Of a stretch of 11,114 bases of DNA, positions 5,961 to 11,114 are shown piece after piece. The position numbers and the translations under genes were made by a program. Origin of the DNA: Nocardioidaceae bacterium (GTDB lineage Bacteria > Actinomycetota > Actinomycetes > Propionibacteriales > Nocardioidaceae); assembly GCA_025966335.1 (NCBI GenBank), contig JAICRS010000091.1:1-11114 (forward strand). The letters run 5' to 3'. How positions within the stretch are numbered: position 1 is the stretch's first letter; each line of letters opens with the position of its first letter. Below the pieces are notes generated by a model. It worked only from the letters and a program-made list of their open reading frames with translations. It did not search any database and was not told the origin of the DNA.

Positions 5961-7087
5961 GCACCACTGTCCAGAACCCCGCGACGACCTCGCTGCGCCA
6001 CCGGGTCCTCAGGCTCGCGGAGATGGTCACCACGCCACTCGTGCCCGCGGACTACCTCGACATCGTCAGCCCGCTGCGGGCCGGCGCCGACCTGCGCGGC
6101 CGGATCGTCGCGATCCATCCCGAGACCCGCGACGCGGTCACCGTGGTGATCCGCCCCGGTGCCGGCTGGAACGGGCACACGCCTGGCCAGTATGTCCGGA
6201 TCGGCGTCGACGTCGACGGGGTCCGCCAATGGCGCGCCTACTCGCTCACCTCGGCCGGCGACCGCTCGGACGGCTGCATCACGATCAGCGTCAAGGCGAT
6301 CCCGGACGGCAAGGTGAGCAACCATCTCGTACGGCGGGCGCGGCCCGGAACGGTGATCCACCTCGACCAGGCGGCAGGCGATTTCGTGCTGCCCCCGGAG
6401 GCTCCGGCGAAGGTCCTGTTCCTGACCGCCGGAAGCGGGATCACCCCGGTGATGGGCATGCTCCGCAACCTCGCGACGGTCACGGGCGGGGAGGAACGAG
6501 CCCGTCTCGACACCCTCGACGTGGTGCTGGTGCACTCCGCACCGACCCCGGCCGACGTGATCTTCGGTGGCGAGCTGCGCATGCTGGCGGCTCGCGGGCG
6601 GATCCGGCTGGTGGAGCGGCACACCGACACCGACGGGATGCTGGATCCCGCCGACCTCGCGCGGCTCGTCCCCGACTACGCGCAGCGGCAGACCTGGGCC
6701 TGCGGCCCGACCGGACTGCTCGACGCGGTCGAGGAGCGCTGGACCAGCCAGGGCATCGGCGACCGGTTGCACACCGAACGGTTCCGGCCGAGCGTCGTGG
6801 TCACCGGTGAGGGCGGCACCGTCCGCTTCACCGCCTCCGGCGTCACCCTCGAGGCGGACGGCGCGACCCCGTTGCTCGATGCCGGCGAGGCCGAAGGCGT
6901 GCTGATGCCGTCGGGCTGCCGGATGGGCATCTGCTTCGGCTGCGTAGTGCCGCTGGTCGAGGGCGCGGTCCGCGACCTGCGCAACGGGGAGATCACCACC
7001 GCCGCCCCCCACGAATCGGGCACCGGCGGCGTTCCCATCCAGACCTGCGTCTCGGCAGCTGCCGGCGCCTGCGACATCAACCTGTAA
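5957..7087 (+). CDS. Ferredoxin-type NAD(P)H reductase with C-terminal [2Fe-2S] domain, partner of the desaturase
   Basis: A 376-residue electron-transfer flavoprotein that should take electrons from NAD(P)H through FAD and a [2Fe-2S] cluster to the membrane desaturase encoded next. The ferredoxin-reductase fold shows the flavin motif RAYS at 93-96, nucleotide-binding GSGITP at 159-164 and CGPTGL at 249-254. A plant-type ferredoxin domain (about 285-376) carries cluster ligands Cys321, Cys326, Cys329 and Cys364 (C-x4-C-x2-C-x34-C). The domain order and gene order match mycobacterial Rv3230c, the oxidoreductase that supports stearoyl-CoA desaturase DesA3. The N-terminal RVLRLAEMVTTPLVPADYLDIVSPL is typical of these homologues and supports the ATG at 5957, despite poor Shine-Dalgarno spacing and the hairpin over the start. 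Confidence 0.93.
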   Translation: MSTTVQNPATTSLRHRVLRLAEMVTTPLVPADYLDIVSPLRAGADLRGRIVAIHPETRDAVTVVIRPGAGWNGHTPGQYVRIGVDVDGVRQWRAYSLTSAGDRSDGCITISVKAIPDGKVSNHLVRRARPGTVIHLDQAAGDFVLPPEAPAKVLFLTAGSGITPVMGMLRNLATVTGGEERARLDTLDVVLVHSAPTPADVIFGGELRMLAARGRIRLVERHTDTDGMLDPADLARLVPDYAQRQTWACGPTGLLDAVEERWTSQGIGDRLHTERFRPSVVVTGEGGTVRFTASGVTLEADGATPLLDAGEAEGVLMPSGCRMGICFGCVVPLVEGAVRDLRNGEITTAAPHESGTGGVPIQTCVSAAAGACDINL

Positions 7088-7102
7088 CCGGAGGACACCC
7101 AC

Positions 7103-8296
7103 ATGACCGTCATCCAGAAGAAGACCGACAACCCCGTCGCGCACCTGACCGACGAGGACATCGAGAACCTCGGCCAGGAGCTCGACGTCATCCGCGAGCA
7201 GGTGATCGCGAGCCGTGGCGAGGCCGACGCGGCGTACATCCGCAAGGTGATCGACGCGCAGCGCAAGCTCGAGCTCGCCAGCCGCGGCGTACTCCTGCTC
7301 TCGCTGTTCCCGCCGGCCTGGCTGGTCGGCACCACCGGCCTCGCGTTCTCCAAGATCCTGGAGAACATGGAGATCGGGCACAACGTGATGCACGGACAGT
7401 GGGACTGGATGCGCGACCCGAAGATCCACTCCACCACATGGGAGTGGGACAACGCCTCGCCCTCGGACCTGTGGAAGCACTCGCACAACGAGCTGCACCA
7501 CACCTACACGAACGTGGTCGGGCGCGACAACGACCTCGGCTACGGCATCATGCGCGTCGACGAGGACCAGCGTTGGCACCCCTTCTACCTCGCCCAGCCG
7601 GTGTGGAACTTCCTCAACGCGTGCTTCTTCCAGTACGGCATCGCCGCCTACGACCTGGAGCTCGGGAAGAACCTGCGAGCCGGTCGCAGGGACGACCCGG
7701 AGTTCCGTCGGCAGGCCAAGAGCGTGCTCACCAAGATCCGCAAGCACGCGACGAGGGACTACGTCCTGCACCCGCTGCTGTCCGGACCGTCCGCGCTGAC
7801 CACGCTCAGCGCGAACGCGACCGCCAACCTGGCCCGCAACCTGTGGACCCACTCGGTGATCATGTGCGGGCACTTCCCCGAGGGCGTGGAGACCTTCGAG
7901 AAGACCTCTATCGAGGGGGAGACCCGAGGCGAGTGGTACCTGCGTCAGATGTTGGGGTCGGCGAACATCAGCGGCAGCCCGTTCCTGCACCTGATGACCG
8001 GCAACCTGTCCTTCCAGGTCGAGCACCACCTGTTCCCTGACCTGCCGAGCAACCGCTACCAGGAGATCGCGCCGAAGGTCCAGGAGCTGTTCGAGCGCTA
8101 CGGGCTGAGCTACACCACCGGGCCGCTGCCGAAGCAGGTCGCCTCCGCGTGGAAGAAGGTCTTCCGGCTCTCGCTGCCCAACGACTTCGTGACGAAGTCC
8201 GTGTCCAAGGTCGGCAGGGTCCGCAGGACCGGCCCCGCGACGCTGACCCGGCTGGTGCGTCGCGAGCCGGATGCACCGGAATCCTCCGCCGCCTGA
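7103..8296 (+). CDS. Membrane fatty-acid desaturase, DesA3-like (probable acyl-CoA delta-9 desaturase)
   Basis: A 397-residue diiron membrane desaturase that would introduce a cis double bond into saturated acyl chains using O2 and electrons from the preceding reductase. The three histidine boxes are present: HNVMH at 93-97, HNELHH at 128-133 and QVEHH at 305-309, plus WTHSVIMCGH (248-257), which supplies additional conserved histidines. There is a hydrophobic segment at about 62-83; other membrane stretches are less obvious. After box 3 the FPDLPSNRY motif continues normally, and the tail from 345 is basic. GGAGG (7090-7094) sits eight bases before the ATG, and only 15 bases separate it from the reductase stop, so they form an operon. 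Substrate and regiospecificity (delta-9 of stearoyl-CoA) are inferred from DesA3 and are not visible in the sequence. Confidence 0.93.
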   Translation: MTVIQKKTDNPVAHLTDEDIENLGQELDVIREQVIASRGEADAAYIRKVIDAQRKLELASRGVLLLSLFPPAWLVGTTGLAFSKILENMEIGHNVMHGQWDWMRDPKIHSTTWEWDNASPSDLWKHSHNELHHTYTNVVGRDNDLGYGIMRVDEDQRWHPFYLAQPVWNFLNACFFQYGIAAYDLELGKNLRAGRRDDPEFRRQAKSVLTKIRKHATRDYVLHPLLSGPSALTTLSANATANLARNLWTHSVIMCGHFPEGVETFEKTSIEGETRGEWYLRQMLGSANISGSPFLHLMTGNLSFQVEHHLFPDLPSNRYQEIAPKVQELFERYGLSYTTGPLPKQVASAWKKVFRLSLPNDFVTKSVSKVGRVRRTGPATLTRLVRREPDAPESSAA

Positions 8297-8991
8297 TGGG
8301 CTCCTCGCGCGTGACTGCCGAGCGCGGCGGCTCCGACGTGCGCGCTGGCATGGCGCACGTCGCGGAGGAGGTCAAGCCTCACCTGCGCGGCTGGCTGCAC
8401 GCGGTGATGGCTCCCGCGGCCGCGGTGGCCGGACTGGTGCTCGTCCTCGTCGCTTCCACACCGGCGGGGAAGGTCGCATCCGGAGTGTTCTGCCTCAGCG
8501 CGGTGCTGCTGTTCACGGTGAGCGCGACCTACCACACCCGGGCCTGGTCGGACCGCGCACGGGTGCTGCTCAAGCGTTTCGACCACGCGAACATCTTCCT
8601 GCTGATCGCAGGCTCCTACACGCCGTACGCCGTGCTGGTCCTGCCACCCGACGCCGCTCGCAGCCTTCTCCTGCTGGTGTGGACGGGTGCGTTGCTCGGT
8701 GTCGCGTTCCGGGTGCTGTGGGTCAGCGCCCCTCGCTGGCTCTACGTGCCGATCTACATCGGCCTCGGCTGGGCAGCGGTGTTCTGGGCCGGCGACTTCG
8801 CTGCGGGCACCAACGCGGCCGTGCTCACGCTGATGGTGACCGGCGGGCTGCTCTACACCCTCGGTGGTCTGGTGTACGGCGCGAAACGGCCCGATCCGGC
8901 ACCGCAGTGGTTCGGGTTCCACGAGGTCTTCCACGGTCTCACCATCGCCGCGTTCCTCACCCACTACGTGGGTGTGTGGCTCGTCGTCTGA
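8296..8991 (+). CDS. trhA: Hemolysin III / PAQR-family membrane homeostasis protein TrhA
   Basis: A 231-residue seven-helix membrane protein of the PAQR superfamily, which includes the adiponectin receptors. Motifs in order: KPHLRGWLH (27-35), SATYH (76-80), FDHANIFLLIAGSYTPY (95-111), and the C-terminal GFHEVFHG (207-214) followed by HYVG. His80, His209 and His213 correspond to the likely zinc ligands of the family. Hydrophobic segments lie at about 35-55, 62-78, 96-115, 121-141, 148-168, 174-195 and 212-230. ATG 8296 overlaps the desaturase stop as TGATG with no independent strong Shine-Dalgarno, so translation is probably coupled. Bacterial members were named hemolysin III but are now generally linked to membrane homeostasis. 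The link to a desaturase here supports a lipid role. Confidence 0.92.
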   Translation: MGSSRVTAERGGSDVRAGMAHVAEEVKPHLRGWLHAVMAPAAAVAGLVLVLVASTPAGKVASGVFCLSAVLLFTVSATYHTRAWSDRARVLLKRFDHANIFLLIAGSYTPYAVLVLPPDAARSLLLLVWTGALLGVAFRVLWVSAPRWLYVPIYIGLGWAAVFWAGDFAAGTNAAVLTLMVTGGLLYTLGGLVYGAKRPDPAPQWFGFHEVFHGLTIAAFLTHYVGVWLVV

Positions 8992-9079
8992 CGAGCGCGT
9001 CGCCCGAGCGGACGACCGACCCTCAACCACCCATGCAACCGTCGTAAGACTCCCTTTCCCGTGCCTTCCTGATCCGTGC

Positions 9080-9140
9080 GGAACCACGCAAGGTTTGGCC
9101 GGTCGACGGCCGGGGAACCTCCACTCCCAGGGAAACCGTC
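9080..9140 (+). promoter_or_regulatory. Candidate alternative-sigma promoters for the polyampholyte/SRPBCC unit
   Basis: The 185-bp gap before 9177 contains ECF/SigR-like pairs. GGAAC (9114-9118) is 18 bases from CGTC (9137-9140), and GGAAC (9080-9084) is 16 bases from GGTC (9101-9104). GTTT (9093-9096) lies 15 bases before GGGGAA (9112-9117), resembling a SigB/SigF box. These are short motifs and some may be chance matches. No SigA-like promoter was seen. Confidence 0.3.
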
Positions 9141-9144
9141 GAGC

Positions 9145-9158
9145 TGGGCAACAGCCCA
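9145..9158 (+). other. Small 5'-UTR hairpin
   Basis: TGGGC-AACA-GCCCA forms a perfect 5-bp stem with a 4-base loop, just before the GAGGGAG ribosome-binding site (9168-9174) of the gene at 9177. It would lie in the leader if transcription starts near 9147. Function is unknown. Confidence 0.25.
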
Positions 9159-9176
9159 CGACGATAAGAGGGAGCT

Positions 9177-10052
9177 ATGAGCGTTGAAGCCAAGGTGGCT
9201 GCTGCTGCCGCCGCCGCATACGTGCTTGGCCGGACCAAGCACCTCAAACTCGCGATCACCGTGGGCAGCATGCTCGCGGGGAAGCGCATCGCCACAAGTC
9301 CACGGGGACTCATGAGCCAGGGGCAGGAGCTCGTCGGGAGCAACCCCGAACTCGCGAAGCTGCAGGACCAGATCAGCGGGAAACTCCTCGAGGCCGCGAA
9401 GGCCGCCGCCCTGGCAACCGTGAACGACCGGCTCGACCTGGTGAGTTCCTCGCTCCGAAGCCGCACCGACGCTTTGCGCGGCCTCGCCGACGAGCTCGAG
9501 GAGGCCGCCGACGAGGCGGAGGAGGACTCCGAGGACGACTACGACGAGGAAGAGGAAGAGCCAGAAGAAGGCGAGGAGGAGCCGGAGGAGCCCGAGGACG
9601 AGGACGAGGAGCCCGAGGACGAACCCGAGCCCGAGCCCGAACCGGAGCCCGAACCAGAGCGCAAGCGCAGGCGCCCAGCGGCGAAGTCGGCGCGCAAGGC
9701 GTCGAGCTCGTCCGCCGGTGGGACGAAGAAGGCGGCGGGCAAGAAGTCCCCCGCCAAGAAGTCGTCAGGGCAAGGCTCATCCAGCGGCTCGGCGAAGAAG
9801 ACCAGCGCAAGCGGGCGGCCCACCAAGAGCAGCTCCAGCAGCGCCGCGAAGAAGAGCACCGCCAAGAAGGCGCCCGCGAAGAAGGCACCTGCGAAGAAGG
9901 CACCTGCGAAGAAGGCGCCCGCCAAGACGAGTGCGGCCAAGAAGGCACCTGCGAAGAAGTCGTCGAGCTCTGGCAGCGGTGCGGCCAAGAAGAGCTCGTC
10001 GAAAAAGTCCAGCAGCTCGAGCCGCTCGAGCGGCTCGCGGTCGGGGAGGTGA
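9177..10052 (+). CDS. Gas-vesicle-cluster-type accessory protein with acidic and lysine-rich disordered tail
   Basis: A 291-residue protein with three blocks. Residues 1-107 are helical and Ala-rich, opening with a hydrophobic/basic segment (AAYVLGRTKHLKLAITVG, 13-30) and AGKR. Residues 107-162 are almost entirely Glu, Asp and Pro. Residues 163-291 are Lys/Ala/Ser/Pro-rich with four consecutive AKKAP repeats (229-248) and a fifth at 254-258, like the tails of histone H1 and mycobacterial HU. The YVLGRTKxLKLA start and acidic-basic tail recall proteins in actinomycete gas-vesicle clusters (GvpY-like), often misnamed DNA primase; there is no primase motif. The assignment is from memory of such proteins. 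The gene is followed at five bases by the SRPBCC gene and preceded by GAGGGAG. Function is unknown; scaffolding or polyanion binding is plausible. Confidence 0.75.
   Translation: MSVEAKVAAAAAAAYVLGRTKHLKLAITVGSMLAGKRIATSPRGLMSQGQELVGSNPELAKLQDQISGKLLEAAKAAALATVNDRLDLVSSSLRSRTDALRGLADELEEAADEAEEDSEDDYDEEEEEPEEGEEEPEEPEDEDEEPEDEPEPEPEPEPEPERKRRRPAAKSARKASSSSAGGTKKAAGKKSPAKKSSGQGSSSGSAKKTSASGRPTKSSSSSAAKKSTAKKAPAKKAPAKKAPAKKAPAKTSAAKKAPAKKSSSSGSGAAKKSSSKKSSSSSRSSGSRSGR
9861..9920 (+). repeat. Four tandem 15-bp units encoding AKKAP
   Basis: Four adjacent in-frame 15-base units (GCSAAGAAGGCRCCY pattern) encode AKKAP repeats in the lysine-rich tail. A fifth copy stands alone at 9936-9950. Units differ only at third codon positions. 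Such arrays can change length by whole repeats without breaking the frame. Confidence 0.8.
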
Positions 10053-10057
10053 GCTAA

Positions 10058-10993
10058 ATGGCTGACGAAGCTAGCGACAAGAAGAGCGGCGGCATGAAGT
10101 CGGTGCTCGACGAGCTCCCTCTCGGGGAGCTCAAAGAGGATGTGCAGGACCTGTTCAAGGCGCTCGGCGAGAAGGGGATGGACGCGGTCACCCAGAAGAT
10201 CGGAGGCGCGACCGAATCGTTGAGCGGGATCGCCAGCGGTGCTGGGCCGGTAGGCAAGGCCGCGAAGGAAGGCGGCAAGGCAGTCGCAAAGGGTGAGTCA
10301 CCGGTCAAGGGTGCGCTGAAGGGCGGGTTCACCGGGGTCAAGGACAAGGTGAAGGATGCGCTTCCCGGGGGCGGAGGCAGCGGCGGCGGCGGTGGCGGGG
10401 GCAAGCCGACGAAGTCCACCAACATCGTCGAAGAGATCGATATCGGTGCGCCCATCGACGTCGTCTACAACCAGTGGACGCAGTTCCAGGACTTCCCGAC
10501 CTTCATGAAGAAGGTCAACAGCGTCGAGCAGGAGGAGGACACCAAGGTCAGCTTCAAGGCGCAGGTCCTCTGGTCCCACCGGACGTGGGAGGCGCAGATC
10601 CTCGAGCAGATCCCGAACGACCGCATCGTCTGGCGTTCCAAGGGGGAGAAGGGCCACGTCGACGGTGCGGTGACCTTCCATGAGCTGGCTCCGAACCTGA
10701 CGCGGGTGCTTGTGGTTCTTGAGTACTTCCCGCAGGGGTTGTTCGAGCGCACCGGCAACCTCTGGCGCGCACAGGGCCGCCGGGCCAGGCTCGAGCTGAA
10801 GCACTTCCGGCGACACGTCATGGCGCACGCAATGATCGACTCCGACGAGCTCGAGGGCTGGCGCGGCGAGATCGAGGGGGGCGAGGTCGTCCGGGACCAC
10901 GAGGAAGTGGTCGAGGAAGAGCAGCAACAGGCCGACGACGCCGAGTCCGAGGAGCCCGAGGACGAAGAGGGCGAGGGCGACGAGGAGGAATGA
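10058..10993 (+). CDS. SRPBCC-domain protein of the gas-vesicle accessory type
   Basis: A 311-residue protein. An N-terminal amphipathic, Lys/Gly-rich region (1-103) ends in a Gly linker (104-115). A START/SRPBCC (polyketide cyclase/dehydrase-like) domain follows at about 120-253: IDIGAPIDVVYNQWTQFQDFPTFM, IPNDRIVWRSKGEKGHVDGAVTFHEL, then GLFERTGNLWRAQGRRARL. An acidic Glu-rich tail spans about 281-311. The domain forms a hydrophobic pocket that usually binds lipids or small hydrophobic molecules; no catalytic residues are evident. The GNLWRAQGRRARL ending with WRGEI(x)GGEVVRxHEE is what I remember from SRPBCC proteins in actinomycete gas-vesicle clusters (GvpZ-like). GGGGAGG (10043-10049) is eight bases from the ATG. 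Its acidic tail could pair with the lysine-rich tail of the preceding product. Confidence 0.85.
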   Translation: MADEASDKKSGGMKSVLDELPLGELKEDVQDLFKALGEKGMDAVTQKIGGATESLSGIASGAGPVGKAAKEGGKAVAKGESPVKGALKGGFTGVKDKVKDALPGGGGSGGGGGGGKPTKSTNIVEEIDIGAPIDVVYNQWTQFQDFPTFMKKVNSVEQEEDTKVSFKAQVLWSHRTWEAQILEQIPNDRIVWRSKGEKGHVDGAVTFHELAPNLTRVLVVLEYFPQGLFERTGNLWRAQGRRARLELKHFRRHVMAHAMIDSDELEGWRGEIEGGEVVRDHEEVVEEEQQQADDAESEEPEDEEGEGDEEE

Positions 10994-11073
10994 TCCGCAG
11001 GGCGCTGAAGATCGGCAACTCCGTCGTTGGTCGGTCGGCCCTGCGAGCGGCCGTTATTCGACCGAGTAGCTGA
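10990..11073 (+). CDS. Possible 27-residue basic peptide overlapping the SRPBCC stop
   Basis: An ATG at 10990 overlaps the SRPBCC stop as ATGA and opens 27 codons (MIRRALKIGNSVV...IRPSS). The peptide is basic, with no acidic residue, and could form an amphipathic helix. GAGGAGG lies immediately upstream, but within the acidic-tail codons, so it may be incidental. The 3' part overlaps the end of a convergent gene. It may be a coupled small protein, a remnant of a longer gene, or chance. Low confidence. Confidence 0.25.
   Translation: MIRRALKIGNSVVGRSALRAAVIRPSS
10996..11045 (+). terminator. Possible T-less stem-loop after the SRPBCC gene
   Basis: CGCAGGGC (10996-11003) and GCCCTGCG (11038-11045) are perfect 8-bp reverse complements with a 34-base loop, between two convergent genes. 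There is no T-run and the loop is long, so termination is only a possibility. Confidence 0.25.
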
Positions 11074-11114
11074 CCGACTGGTAGACATGGCCGTTGGCGT
11101 CGACCACGTCGACC
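11054..11114 (-). CDS. C-terminal end of a convergent gene, cut by window edge
   Basis: On the minus strand the last bases read as 19 codons ending in TAA (11054-11056): VDVVDANGHVYQSVSYSVE. The beta-strand-like alternation and DANG turn look like a genuine protein end, perhaps a beta-sandwich domain of a secreted or surface protein. Codon use is GC-rich at third positions, as in the neighbours. The family cannot be recognised from so little. Confidence 0.4.
   Translation of the reverse strand, partial: VDVVDANGHVYQSVSYSVE

Noticed and set aside
5927..8029. 700-codon minus-strand ORF opposite the reductase and desaturase
   Set aside because: The plus strand has complete flavin, [2Fe-2S] and His-box motifs. 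The antisense product is Val/Gly/Arg-rich with no recognisable domain.
8110..9159. 349-codon minus-strand ORF opposite trhA
   Set aside because: The composition is typical of GC-skewed antisense reading, and the PAQR motifs are on the plus strand.
9861..9950. CRISPR-like repeats
   Set aside because: The 15-bp units are contiguous, in frame and without spacers; they encode protein repeats.
9539..9988. Minus-strand hydrophobic ORF with FFAGAFFAGAFLA repeats
   Set aside because: It is the antisense image of the lysine-rich AKKAP repeats. It looks membrane-like but arises from AAG/CTT complementarity.
9177..10052. DNA primase annotation sometimes given to similar proteins
   Set aside because: No TOPRIM, zinc-binding or catalytic primase motif is visible; the similarity is only low-complexity sequence.

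Overview
The window is high-GC, GC3-rich DNA from an actinomycete. Three things point there: the codon use, the Rv3230c/DesA3-type reductase-desaturase pair, and the DUF6069 and gas-vesicle-type accessory proteins. A Nocardioidaceae or Pseudonocardia-like host would fit, but genus level is inference only. The region is gene-dense, with no non-coding stretch over 200 bp and no tRNA, rRNA, IS element or CRISPR array seen. It looks like ordinary chromosome.

Layout. (1) 1-1804, minus strand: a dicarboxylate/amino-acid:cation symporter cut by the left edge, preceded upstream by an HSL-family alpha/beta-hydrolase. (2) 1849-4298, plus strand, divergent from the hydrolase: a NarL/DesK-type sensor kinase whose stop overlaps the start of a LuxR-type response regulator, then a four-helix DUF6069 membrane protein. 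(3) 4302-5869, minus strand: a PucR-type regulator followed 20 bp downstream by a small membrane protein with a very basic tail. (4) 5957-8991, plus strand, divergent from pucR: ferredoxin-type reductase, membrane fatty-acid desaturase and a hemolysin-III/PAQR (TrhA) protein, the last coupled by a TGATG overlap. This is a complete NAD(P)H-to-desaturase electron chain joined to a membrane-homeostasis protein, probably under the PucR regulator. (5) 9177-10993, plus strand: a two-gene unit encoding a helical/acidic/lysine-rich protein and an SRPBCC protein. Both resemble accessory proteins of actinomycete gas-vesicle clusters, but no gas-vesicle structural gene is present here. (6) Right edge: a 27-codon ORF overlapping the SRPBCC stop, and the last 19 codons of a convergent minus-strand gene.

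The most interesting material is regulatory and contextual. A perfect 7-bp stem encloses the reductase start codon, and a second perfect dyad covers the pucR ribosome-binding site. A dyad sits directly before the kinase start, with a related sequence after the regulator gene. The acyl desaturase is coupled to a PAQR protein, and the gas-vesicle-type pair stands alone with stress-promoter-like sequences ahead of it. All family assignments come from reading motifs; no database search was run.
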